Assembly (NCBI RefSeq): GCF_900142675.1
Contig: NZ_FRBS01000005.1
Coordinates: 249,134-313,133, forward strand
Origin: Shouchella rhizosphaerae
GTDB taxonomy: Bacteria > Bacillota > Bacilli > Bacillales > Bacillaceae_D
DNA: 64,000 bases
Direction: 5' to 3'
Below, piece by piece: positions 8,737-16,582 of the stretch. The position numbers and the translations under genes were made by a program. The notes beneath the pieces are model-generated. The model searched no databases, was not told the origin of the DNA, and worked only from the letters and a program-made list of their open reading frames with translations. The first letter of the stretch is position 1. Each line of letters starts with the position of its first letter.

Positions 8737-8758
8737 GTCGATTCCCCTTTCCTCAATA

Positions 8759-9709
8759 CTAGCGTTCAATTCGTTCAAGCTCGCCGAGCTGCGCTTGCAC
8801 TTCTTCTAAATAAGGCAAGCCTTCGTTGTCCCCGACAATGCTGACGACCATCGAACCTATTGTGTTAGCAAATGCCAGCATCCGTTCAAGAGGCCAACCT
8901 TGGAGATACCCATACAACAGTCCAGCATCAAAGCCGTCTCCAGCGCCAACTGTGTCGACGACTTTTGTCGCCTGCACTGGTGCTGCCTCGACGACTTTGC
9001 CTTGATAACTGCCGACCGAGCCATTCTCTCCTCGTTTAATTGCTACTAAGTCTATCCCAAGCTTCGTCGTTTCAGCGATAATCTCAGTTGGGTCGCTTGT
9101 TCCGAGAATAATCTCCATCTCTTCATCGCCTGTGAGGAGAATGTCAACTTCTTGCAAAAGCGGGTACAGAGCAAGTCGCGCTTCCTCTTTGCTCCAAAGG
9201 CGCAGGCGAATATTGGGGTCAAACGCAACTTTTACGCCATTTTCTTTGGCAAGCTTGATTGCTTGCTTTGTCACTGCCATATTGCCAGTGGCAACTGCTG
9301 GGTAAATCCCTGTTAAATGGAGAATTTTCGCTTGTTGGAAATAGCTCGGGTTTAAATCCTCAGGCTTTAATGTCTCTGTTGGCGACGGATTGCGATAATA
9401 AAGAGTGCGTCCCGCTCCGTTTGCCATGATTTCTTTAAAGTTAAGCGATGTGGCATAGCCGTCGACTAATTTCGTTTCGCTGACGTCTACCCCTTCGCCT
9501 CGGGCAAATGTTTGAATATGCTGGCCAAATTCATCTTTCCCAAGCCGGCTAATCCAGCCTGTTTTTAAGCCTAGTCGTGAACAGCCAATTGCCACATTTA
9601 ATTCAGCTCCGCCAACACGGCGCTCGAACGAGTGGACAAATTTTAGTGGCCCAGTCGCATTTGGGCTAAAAGAGATCATTGCATCTCCTAGTGTAATGAC
9701 ATCAAACAT
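8759..9709 (-). CDS. kdgK: PfkB-family sugar-acid kinase, KdgK-like
   Basis: Carbohydrate kinase of 316 residues of the PfkB family. It has the N-terminal GGAELNVA sugar-binding motif (residues 33-40), DPNIR (164-168) and the catalytic GAGD at 255-258. DPNIR and the overall pattern are those of 2-keto-3-deoxygluconate kinases, which make KDPG in the cytoplasm. No KDPG aldolase is encoded in this operon, so it may phosphorylate another 2-keto acid. Its start overlaps the rpiA stop by eight bases, with the ribosome site AAAGGAG inside rpiA. The hxlA gene follows after 22 bases. Confidence 0.82.
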   Translation of the reverse strand: MFDVITLGDAMISFSPNATGPLKFVHSFERRVGGAELNVAIGCSRLGLKTGWISRLGKDEFGQHIQTFARGEGVDVSETKLVDGYATSLNFKEIMANGAGRTLYYRNPSPTETLKPEDLNPSYFQQAKILHLTGIYPAVATGNMAVTKQAIKLAKENGVKVAFDPNIRLRLWSKEEARLALYPLLQEVDILLTGDEEMEIILGTSDPTEIIAETTKLGIDLVAIKRGENGSVGSYQGKVVEAAPVQATKVVDTVGAGDGFDAGLLYGYLQGWPLERMLAFANTIGSMVVSIVGDNEGLPYLEEVQAQLGELERIER

Positions 9710-10388
9710 TGAATTCGTCTCCTTTTGTTATATGATGGATACCGTTTTTGCTTGCTACAATGGCTTCGCAAGCCATGTCCAAAAATAGGCCTGTTTCTAC
9801 GACGCCAACAAGTTTTTTCACCTTTTCATGCAAGCTATAAGGATCGCGAATGTTGCCAAAATCACAGTCAAGTATCCAATTATGGTTATCTGAAACAAAT
9901 GGGCTTTTGCCCGTTTGCCGCAAACTCGCTACACCGCCTAGCGCTTCAATCCGCATGGCTGTTGTTTCCCACCCAAATGGAATGATCTCGACTGGTAGTT
10001 TGAAAGCGCCCAACTCCTCTACAAGCTTGCTTTCATCGGCAAGTACGACGAGACGCTTCGCTGCTGCCGCTACCAGTTTTTCTCGTAAAAGCGACCCGCC
10101 GCCCCCTTTTAATAGCATAAGGCCAGGGGCAATTTCATCAGCTCCGTCAAAAGCGACCTCTAGCTTTTCCTTTGTTGGAAAATCGATGATGTGTATGCCA
10201 CATGCTTTAGCAAGTGCTTCCGTTTTCCGTGAGGCCGCCACAGCTTGTATGTTCAGCCCTTCTTTTGCTTTTTCTCCTAACACACGGACAAATTCAAACA
10301 CCGTTGAACCAGAACCTAGCCCGATCTTCATGCCATCTTTCACATACTCTGCAGCAGCTTCCGCCGCCATTCTTTTCAGCTGATCCAA
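9702..10388 (-). CDS. rpiA: Ribose-5-phosphate isomerase A
   Basis: Protein of 228 residues with all RpiA hallmarks: GLGSGST phosphate loop (residues 23-29), DGADE (81-85), KGGGG (94-98) and REK with the catalytic glutamate at 103. It interconverts ribulose 5-phosphate and ribose 5-phosphate. The start is TTG at 10388 after AGGAGGGG. Being inside a TRAP/kinase operon suggests that the pathway yields a pentulose 5-phosphate. It starts 16 bases after hxlB ends. Confidence 0.95.
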   Translation of the reverse strand: MDQLKRMAAEAAAEYVKDGMKIGLGSGSTVFEFVRVLGEKAKEGLNIQAVAASRKTEALAKACGIHIIDFPTKEKLEVAFDGADEIAPGLMLLKGGGGSLLREKLVAAAAKRLVVLADESKLVEELGAFKLPVEIIPFGWETTAMRIEALGGVASLRQTGKSPFVSDNHNWILDCDFGNIRDPYSLHEKVKKLVGVVETGLFLDMACEAIVASKNGIHHITKGDEFNV

Positions 10389-10404
10389 ATAAGACGCTCC
10401 CCTC

Positions 10405-10956
10405 CTATTCCAAATTGGCGTGACGCGCTTTCATTTCTGCCTGTTTTTCTTTTGTGAGCTTGACAACAATGGCATCTAATAACAGATGGATGCTTTGGTC
10501 AAATTGGTTACCTAAAGGCTGAATCGTTTTTGGTTCGTCGGGCTTTCGCTGTTTTGTTGCTGCCGGTACAAACAAACATGTTTCGCAAAGATCGCCGAAT
10601 TCTGTTTCCCGGTTTGCGGTTACAAGCATCACCTTGGCGCCAGCTTGCTTTGCTTTTTTTATAACCTGCCTAGCTGCGACTCCTGAGGCCGAGCCAGAAA
10701 CGAGAAGCAGGACATCGCCTTTACCAATGCTTGGTGTAATCGTTTCGCCGACGACGTACACCTCGTAGCCTCCATGCATTAAACGCATAGCAATTGCTTT
10801 GCCCATTAGGCCAGACCGGCCGTCGCCGCTAATAAAGATGCGCCGTGCGTGTTTAAACCCTTGGGCAATCGCCGCCAGCTCTTCTTCCTTTGTGCAGGAA
10901 ATAACCGTACTTATTTCCTCTACGCATGCTTGGGCCGTCTCTTTAAATGAGTCCAT
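10405..10956 (-). CDS. hxlB: 6-phospho-3-hexuloisomerase-like SIS protein
   Basis: SIS-domain protein of 183 residues. GDGRSGLMGKAIAMRLMH and the C-terminal RHANLE are near-identical to B. subtilis HxlB, which moves the carbonyl of hexulose 6-phosphate between C3 and C2. Two positions differ from HxlB as I recall it: the SGSGE loop is SGSASG (87-92), and the FEQ glutamate thought to be in the active site is Asp153 (FDQ). These may mark a changed substrate. ATG at 10956 follows AGGAGG by eight bases, 12 bases after dctM. Confidence 0.83.
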   Translation of the reverse strand: MDSFKETAQACVEEISTVISCTKEEELAAIAQGFKHARRIFISGDGRSGLMGKAIAMRLMHGGYEVYVVGETITPSIGKGDVLLLVSGSASGVAARQVIKKAKQAGAKVMLVTANRETEFGDLCETCLFVPAATKQRKPDEPKTIQPLGNQFDQSIHLLLDAIVVKLTKEKQAEMKARHANLE

Positions 10957-10968
10957 TTGTTCTTCCTC

Positions 10969-12252
10969 CTAGTATTCATTTAATAAACTTGGCAGCCATA
11001 ACGCCACAGCCGGCACAAACGCAACAATTAAAATCGCCACAAGGATGACCGCTACATAAGGCAATAAAGCAACTACTGAACGGCTAACAGACAATTTCGC
11101 TATTGAACTTGCCAACAGCATACATAGGCCATAAGGCGGCGTAATCATGCCAACGGCCAAGCACATCACGATGACAATCCCAAAATGAATCGGATCGATA
11201 CCAAGTGTTTGTGACGCTGGAAGGACGATTGGCACAAACAAAATCATTGCTGGAATGGCATCTAAAAACATGCCGACAAAGAGAAACAATAAAATGACAG
11301 CAAGCAAGAACAGGCCAGCACTTGAAAATGTCGAATCAAAAAATCCGGCAATCGCATCAGGTACACGGTAGTAGCTAAATAACCGCCCAAGAGCGCTTGC
11401 TGTCGCCAACGCAAACAACGTAAGAGAACTTAGACGGATCGTATCAAATATAATTTCCGGCATGTCCTTCCATTTAATGGTTTTGTAGACGAACATCGCT
11501 AAAATGAGCGCATACAAGCAGGCAATAATGGCCGCTTCTGTCGGCGTAACAAACCCACCGATGATTCCCCCTAAAATAATCAAAGGCGTCAATAAAGGCG
11601 GCACGCACTTTAGAAATTGCCGGCCAATTTCAGCGAGTTTAACACGCTCATGGCGGGGATAGTTTTGCCTACGAGAAACGAAGGCAACAAGAGCCATCAT
11701 CGCCACGCCCATTAAAAGGCCAGGAATAATGCCGCCGATAAACATTTGCCCGACAGAAACACTTGTCACACTGCCATACACGACCATTGGGATGCTTGGC
11801 GGAATCAGCAAGCCCATTGTGGAAGATGCCGCTGTTGTACCGACGGCGGTTGACTTGCTATAGCCTTCCTTCATCATGCTTGGAATCAAAATTTTTCCGA
11901 TGCCAGCTGTGTCTGCCTGTGCAGAACCAGAGATGCCGCCAAAAAACATCGACACCACAATATTAGCTTGAGCGAGACCGCCGCGAATGTGGCCGACCAT
12001 TGAAACCGCCAATTGGATTAAACGCTCTGAAATTTGCCCTTGGTTCATAATGTTTGCCGCTAAAATAAAGAGAGGCACTGCCAGTAGAATAAACGATTCC
12101 ACACCAGCAAACATCGTCTGTACAACAATTTGCAACGGCATGGCATCGAGAAGCCAGATGCCTACAAAAGCGACAATCCCAAGCGTAAACGCAATGGGTA
12201 CCCCTAAAAACAAGAGCACAATAAACAACAGCACTAAAAAGAGACCGATCAT
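10969..12252 (-). CDS. dctM: TRAP transporter large permease (DctM family)
   Basis: Membrane protein of 427 residues with about twelve hydrophobic segments. GISGSAQADTAGIG and LIPPSIPMVVYG are the two conserved DctM stretches. It is the sodium-coupled transport subunit that works with the small permease and binding protein encoded upstream. Its ATG overlaps the dctQ stop as ATGA. TRAP systems mostly move carboxylates, including sugar acids, which matters for guessing this operon's substrate. Confidence 0.95.
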   Translation of the reverse strand: MIGLFLVLLFIVLLFLGVPIAFTLGIVAFVGIWLLDAMPLQIVVQTMFAGVESFILLAVPLFILAANIMNQGQISERLIQLAVSMVGHIRGGLAQANIVVSMFFGGISGSAQADTAGIGKILIPSMMKEGYSKSTAVGTTAASSTMGLLIPPSIPMVVYGSVTSVSVGQMFIGGIIPGLLMGVAMMALVAFVSRRQNYPRHERVKLAEIGRQFLKCVPPLLTPLIILGGIIGGFVTPTEAAIIACLYALILAMFVYKTIKWKDMPEIIFDTIRLSSLTLFALATASALGRLFSYYRVPDAIAGFFDSTFSSAGLFLLAVILLFLFVGMFLDAIPAMILFVPIVLPASQTLGIDPIHFGIVIVMCLAVGMITPPYGLCMLLASSIAKLSVSRSVVALLPYVAVILVAILIVAFVPAVALWLPSLLNEY

Positions 12253-12743
12253 GCCGCATCACTTTCCTTTTTTAAAGAATGGGCGCCAATGTCTTCCACA
12301 GCATTGCCAATGGCAAAGGCCAACATCGCAAATCCAGATACAGGAAGGACAAGCCACAAGTATCCTTGCTGTAGCTCCGGCAGCGTGTTTACTGTCCACT
12401 CCCAAAACAAGTGCGTCAGCTTAGAGCCGTAAACGACCATAGCAGCACCGAAAGCACCAATCAACACGTGGCTGACCAATTTGGTTAAAAGCAACGGCAA
12501 GCCGGCAAGTTTTTCATACAAATAATCAATTTTAAAATGTTCTTGATGGCGGACCATGACAGCAGCACCTAAAAATACCGTCCAAATAAATGCATATGTA
12601 GCAATTTCCGCTGCCCATAAAATCGTGATCCCCGGTACGTAACGCGATAGCAGCTGTAAAAATATGCACACGACAAAGCCGACAAAGAACACCGCCGCAG
12701 CACGCATCAGCACCCATTCTAGACTATTTAAAAACGCCTTCAT
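12249..12743 (-). CDS. dctQ: TRAP transporter small permease (DctQ family)
   Basis: Four-helix membrane protein of 164 residues, the usual DctQ size, carrying the common RHQEHFKIDYL region between helices. It partners DctM. I place the start at ATG 12743, eight bases after GAAGGAGGG; the open frame extends 15 codons farther but these overlap the dctP end and have no ribosome site. It overlaps dctM by four bases. Confidence 0.92.
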   Translation of the reverse strand: MKAFLNSLEWVLMRAAAVFFVGFVVCIFLQLLSRYVPGITILWAAEIATYAFIWTVFLGAAVMVRHQEHFKIDYLYEKLAGLPLLLTKLVSHVLIGAFGAAMVVYGSKLTHLFWEWTVNTLPELQQGYLWLVLPVSGFAMLAFAIGNAVEDIGAHSLKKESDAA

Positions 12744-12759
12744 GATTTGCGCCCTCCTT

Positions 12760-13764
12760 CTAATCCGCCAAGGAGCGGATTCTTTCATAAAGTTCGGTCG
12801 CGCCTAATTGCGCTGCTGCTTTCTCTCTTACTTCTTCTGTCTGTTCAATTAATGGGTCGGTGTCGATTTCCTGGACAATTGCCCCCTCCTCCTCCAGCCG
12901 CTCAAGGGACTGTTTTGCCAGTTCCTTATCTGCTTGGCGGGCAGCAACAGTCGCTTCCTCTGCCGCTTCATAGATCGCCTGTTGCTCTTCTTTAGAGAAG
13001 CGCTCCATTACAATGTCCGATGTTAAAAAGAAACGTGTCGTATAATCATGGTTCGTTAACGTCAAGTAAGGCGTCACTTCATGATGGCTCGATTGATAAA
13101 TATTTGTAAAATCATTTTCCGAGGCATCGACAACCCGGTTTTGCAATGCTTGGTACATCTCATCCCAGGCCACACTTGTCGGCAGTGCCCCTAATGCTGT
13201 CCAACTATCCTGGATGGCAGGCGAGTCTTGCGTTCGAATGCTAACATTGCGCAAATCGTCTATATGAGCAAGTGGTGCTGGCCCATAGTATTGTCGTACT
13301 CCCGCTGTCCAATAGCCGAGCACTTGCAAGTTTGTGTCCCTTTCAATCAACTCGCTCATTTCTACGCCAATCTCGCCGTCAACAACGCGCTCCCAATGTT
13401 CATAGCTCGTGAACAAATACGGCAGCGAAAATAAGTCGACTTCACGCAATACTTGTGTCATAAACCCAGGCGAAATTACAGCCATATCAACCCCGCCTAT
13501 GGCAATGCTTTGCAACAGCATATCCTCATTGCCGCCTAGCGAGCCATTCGTATGAAGTTCTGCAGTCACAGCGCCTCCCGTCTTTTCCTCAACTGCTTCT
13601 TTAAACGCTTGAAAACCGACTGCGTATGGGCTATTCGCATCTAGTTGCGTCGCCAATATTAGCTTTTTCGGATCACCTGGATCGTTGTCCGCCGTCTCTT
13701 TTACGGCTCCACAGCCACTAAGCAATAAGGTGGCTGTCGCCAACAAAAACAGCTGTTTTCTCAC
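12760..13764 (-). CDS. dctP: TRAP transporter substrate-binding lipoprotein (DctP family)
   Basis: Exported binding protein of 334 residues with a lipobox LLLSGC (Cys18), so it is anchored outside the membrane. The region from about residue 35 (LILATQLDANSPYAVG) through VSIRTQDSPAIQDSWTALGALPT is DctP-like, including the arginine that usually binds a substrate carboxylate (R in SIRTQ). It starts with GTG at 13764 after AAGGAG, 19 bases behind the repressor gene. It delivers an acidic substrate to DctQM. Confidence 0.93.
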   Translation of the reverse strand: MRKQLFLLATATLLLSGCGAVKETADNDPGDPKKLILATQLDANSPYAVGFQAFKEAVEEKTGGAVTAELHTNGSLGGNEDMLLQSIAIGGVDMAVISPGFMTQVLREVDLFSLPYLFTSYEHWERVVDGEIGVEMSELIERDTNLQVLGYWTAGVRQYYGPAPLAHIDDLRNVSIRTQDSPAIQDSWTALGALPTSVAWDEMYQALQNRVVDASENDFTNIYQSSHHEVTPYLTLTNHDYTTRFFLTSDIVMERFSKEEQQAIYEAAEEATVAARQADKELAKQSLERLEEEGAIVQEIDTDPLIEQTEEVREKAAAQLGATELYERIRSLAD

Positions 13765-13783
13765 AAATGCCCACTCTCCTTCA

Positions 13784-14788
13784 TTAACAAGATTGCCTGC
13801 ACTTTAAGGTTGGCTGAAAGCGGTGAGTGCGAATTTCTGAATGTTTTTTGCCTCCATTGATTTCTTCCAGCAGTAGCTCAGCAGCTTTATGGCCCATCGC
13901 AAATGTCGGCTGAGCTACAGTCGTAATGGATGGATTAAAAAAGTCAGCAAACGTCACATCGTCAATCCCAATTAGTGCAATTTGTTCAGGAACATCGATT
14001 TTTTGTTGTTTGATCGAGCGCAGCAATTCATACAAAACTAGATCATTTCCGGCAATAACGGCTTCAGGCGGAGTTGGCAGTGCCAGCATGTCGGCAAGAA
14101 AATGGGGGGCTTCCTCTACTTGCCCCGCCGCAACATACGCTTCCTCATATTCGAGCCCTGCTTCACTAATTGCCTTCATAAAGCCGTCCCGCCGTTCCAT
14201 TCGCGGGGTAATTTCCTCTAAAAGCGGTGGGAGCACTAAACCAATTCGGCGGCGACCACTTTCTGCTAATGCATGGACTGCCAAACGCATCGCTTCTTCA
14301 TTATCGGCAAGCACAGCATTTACAGGGACACCGTGAATGAGTCTATCGATAAATACAAGAGGAAAATGAGCAGCGACGAGTCCATTAAATAACTCCTTAT
14401 TGTCGCTTGTAGGAAAAACGATCAACCCATCAACTTGCTTTGCCCGCAACATCTCCACGTACTTTTTCTCTTTCTGGGGGTCGTTATCTGCATTGCAGAC
14501 AATGACATGGACATCATAGGCATGACATGTATCTTCAATCGCACGAATCACTTCAGTAGAAAAACTATGGAGTATATTGGCGACAATGACGCCAATCGTT
14601 TGCGTTTTTTTCTGCCGCAAACTTCTCGCCACCGCATTTGGGCTATAGCCTAACTCATGAATCGCCTGTTCGATTCGGCTCTTTGTTTCTTCGCTCATAT
14701 AGTGGTAGCGTTTGTTGAGAAATTGCGATACGGTGCTTTTTGATACACCTGCAAGCTTTGCTACGTCTGCCATTGTGACGCTGGCCAT
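13784..14788 (-). CDS. kdgR: LacI-family repressor, KdgR-like
   Basis: Repressor of 334 residues: HTH at residues 4-25 (TMADVAKLAGVSKSTVSQFL), hinge LRQKKTQTIGV, and a sugar-binding core. The stretch NKRYHYMSEETKSRIE and the following IGVIVANILHSFSTE closely resemble B. subtilis KdgR, repressor of 2-keto-3-deoxygluconate use. It is first in the operon, so it is autoregulated; an inverted repeat and a cre-like site lie just upstream. ATG 14788 follows AAAGGAGG by six bases. Confidence 0.88.
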   Translation of the reverse strand: MASVTMADVAKLAGVSKSTVSQFLNKRYHYMSEETKSRIEQAIHELGYSPNAVARSLRQKKTQTIGVIVANILHSFSTEVIRAIEDTCHAYDVHVIVCNADNDPQKEKKYVEMLRAKQVDGLIVFPTSDNKELFNGLVAAHFPLVFIDRLIHGVPVNAVLADNEEAMRLAVHALAESGRRRIGLVLPPLLEEITPRMERRDGFMKAISEAGLEYEEAYVAAGQVEEAPHFLADMLALPTPPEAVIAGNDLVLYELLRSIKQQKIDVPEQIALIGIDDVTFADFFNPSITTVAQPTFAMGHKAAELLLEEINGGKKHSEIRTHRFQPTLKCRQSC

Positions 14789-14801
14789 TCAATTCCTCCT
14801 T

Positions 14802-14819
14802 TACTAAACCGATTTAGTA
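14802..14819. promoter_or_regulatory. Probable KdgR-type operator
   Basis: Inverted repeat TACTAAA-N4-TTTAGTA with CG at the centre, the shape of LacI-family operators. It sits 14-31 bases upstream of the repressor start, so binding would block the whole TRAP operon. Confidence 0.65.
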
Positions 14820-14845
14820 GTAAACTTAATTGCATTCTAACGTTT

Positions 14846-14859
14846 TGTAAGCGCTTTTT
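14846..14859. promoter_or_regulatory. Possible cre (CcpA) site of the TRAP operon
   Basis: TGTAAGCGCTTTTT matches 12 of 14 cre positions on either strand. It lies about 58 bases upstream of the repressor gene, next to the operator, and would give glucose repression. Confidence 0.5.
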
Positions 14860-14913
14860 CAAGTGAAAATATAAAAGTGCCTATAAAAAAGTTTTTCTTT
14901 ATAAAAAATTACT

Positions 14914-14960
14914 TTGACAGACAGAGCAATTAATAGTACGATTACTCCATCAGATAGTAC
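14914..14960 (+). promoter_or_regulatory. Promoter and direct repeat before the padR operon
   Basis: TTGACA at 14914-14919, a 17-base spacer and TACGAT at 14937-14942 form a sigma-A-like promoter. ATAGTAC occurs twice (14933-14939 and 14954-14960), once overlapping the -10, which may be where the PadR protein binds. Confidence 0.5.
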
Positions 14961-15020
14961 TCTATGAAGAAGAGTAATTTTCATTTTTATTGATTCGCTA
15001 AAAAGAGGTGATCCAACTAA

Positions 15021-15344
15021 ATGCGCAGTGATGTATTGAGGGGCCATATCGACTCAATCGTGCTTAGCCTATTAGCAACGAAGGATAGTTACGGCTACGA
15101 AATTTCAAAAGAGATCGCCCGTAAAACCGATGGCCGCTTTGAAGTAAAAGAAGCTACGCTTTACGCCGTCTTCCAACGGCTGGAGAAAAAAGAATTGATT
15201 GTATCTTATTATGGCGCCCGCTCTCATGGAGGCAAGCGCAAATATTATTCCATAACAACGTTAGGCAAAGCGTATTTGCGCGAAATAACGGTGGAATGGA
15301 ATGAACTAAAGTCAGTCATTGACCTATTTTTGAAGGGAGTTTAG
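15021..15344 (+). CDS. PadR-family transcriptional regulator
   Basis: Protein of 107 residues with the PadR winged helix: GHIDSIVLSLL at the start, KDSYGYEIS, LYAVFQRLEKKELI and the GGKRKYYSIT wing. Short PadR-s2 type with only one extra helix. It probably represses its own operon, which continues with two membrane-protein genes; the next ATG lies two bases after its stop. ATG 15021 follows AGAGGTGAT. Confidence 0.92.
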   Translation: MRSDVLRGHIDSIVLSLLATKDSYGYEISKEIARKTDGRFEVKEATLYAVFQRLEKKELIVSYYGARSHGGKRKYYSITTLGKAYLREITVEWNELKSVIDLFLKGV

Positions 15345-15346
15345 TG

Positions 15347-15775
15347 ATGAAAACAATCCGCAACCACGTTGACCATTTATTCCGCGATGTGCCAGAAAAC
15401 GAGGAAACTTTGTTAATGAAAGAAGAAATTATCGAAAATCTAGAAGAAAAAGTCGACGACCTCATTCGGGAAGGAAAATCACAAGAAGATGCCATCAATA
15501 AAGCGATTGTGGAGTTTGGCGATATTTCCGAAATCGAGCAAGCCTTTCAGGAAGAAGAAAGCAAACCGGCTCCACATTGGCTAAAAAAGTCGCGAGCGCG
15601 CTTAAATCTTGAATTCTCTTTGTGGGGAAGCGCCTTGCTTATTGCACTGTTCGCTTTCATTAATTATTACTATACCCCTACTGTCATCTGGTTCGTTTAC
15701 CCTACGTTTGCCGTGCTGTGGTGGCCGCTCTCACTCTTTTTCCATTGGCGCAAACAGAAAGGCGGGCACCAATGA
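15347..15775 (+). CDS. HAAS/permease-prefix domain protein with one 2TM unit
   Basis: Protein of 142 residues. Residues 1-65 (LMKEEIIENLEEKVDDLI, then GKSQEDAINKAIVEFGD) form the helical prefix domain commonly paired with PadR regulators. Residues about 90-135 are two membrane helices joined by a YTPTVIWFVYPTF loop and ending WWPLS, the same unit repeated five times in the next gene. ATG 15347 follows GAAGGGAG; a GTG three bases earlier is less likely. Its stop overlaps the next start (ATGA). Function is unknown; perhaps PadR-controlled envelope stress. Confidence 0.8.
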   Translation: MKTIRNHVDHLFRDVPENEETLLMKEEIIENLEEKVDDLIREGKSQEDAINKAIVEFGDISEIEQAFQEEESKPAPHWLKKSRARLNLEFSLWGSALLIALFAFINYYYTPTVIWFVYPTFAVLWWPLSLFFHWRKQKGGHQ

Positions 15776-16545
15776 TCGTTCTTTTTAATTTGGCGGCTCA
15801 TGTGTTTATTGGCGTTCTGTTTCTTATTAATTTCTTGACCACCCCTGGAGATTGGTGGGCCCTGTATCCAGCCGGACTACTGTTATTAAGCTCGCTCAGC
15901 ATTATGCTAGATAGAAAACTGGGTTATAAGCTTTATGCCTTCACAATGGCGACTGCATTCATCGTTTATTTAAGTTTTGTCAATTGGGTACAAACGCCCG
16001 ATTATCCTTGGATCTTGTATATTTGTTTCCCATTATTATGGTGGCCCCTTTCCGCCTTTTTTGGCCAAGCGAGCCGCTCGCTCTTTTTCGCAAGCATGGC
16101 GTCAAGTTCCATGATCCTATATTACATTCTCCTTAATATGTTTTGGGAAACCGGCTTTCCGTGGGCTCTTTTCCCGGCATTCATCCTCCTATGGTGGCCT
16201 TTGTCTATAGGCGTTGCCCGCCGCCCGCTTGCTTACGGGGTCCTGGGAACGCTCCTTTCATCTGTTTTTTTCATTGCTATGAACTGGATCACGACACCTG
16301 AAGCCATTTGGGCCATTTACCCGATCTTTGCTCTTATTTGGTGGCCGATGTCCATCGCTCTCTACAAAAAACCATTCGCCTTCTCACTGGCTGGCTCTGC
16401 CTTGCTCATTGTGTTTTTCGTAGCCGTCAATGTGTTGACAACACCCCTTACCCCTTGGGCGGTGTTTGTGATTTTTGCCGTTTTATGGTGGCCACTTGCT
16501 ATGTACGTTTACTGGCATAAACAGAAAAAGCGCCATTCGTTTTAG
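15772..16545 (+). CDS. Membrane protein of five tandem 2TM repeats
   Basis: Protein of 257 residues, almost wholly hydrophobic. A unit of about 48 residues repeats five times: a helix, then a TP-x(3)-W-x(2)-(Y/F)-P loop, a second helix and usually WWP(L/M)S. The first copy lacks WWPLS. The unit is like the 2TM domain family. ATG 15772 overlaps the previous stop; the frame is open farther upstream but within the preceding gene. No catalytic motif is visible. Its role is unknown, but co-transcription with padR suggests it is made on demand. Confidence 0.75.
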   Translation: MIVLFNLAAHVFIGVLFLINFLTTPGDWWALYPAGLLLLSSLSIMLDRKLGYKLYAFTMATAFIVYLSFVNWVQTPDYPWILYICFPLLWWPLSAFFGQASRSLFFASMASSSMILYYILLNMFWETGFPWALFPAFILLWWPLSIGVARRPLAYGVLGTLLSSVFFIAMNWITTPEAIWAIYPIFALIWWPMSIALYKKPFAFSLAGSALLIVFFVAVNVLTTPLTPWAVFVIFAVLWWPLAMYVYWHKQKKRHSF

Positions 16546-16552
16546 CAAAAAC

Positions 16553-16582
16553 AAAAAAAAGAGGCGTCCGCCTCTTTTTTTG
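16553..16582. terminator. Bidirectional terminator
   Basis: GAGGCG-TC-CGCCTC flanked by runs of A on the left and T on the right, between two convergent genes. It serves both the 2TM-protein operon and the M42 peptidase gene. Confidence 0.85.
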
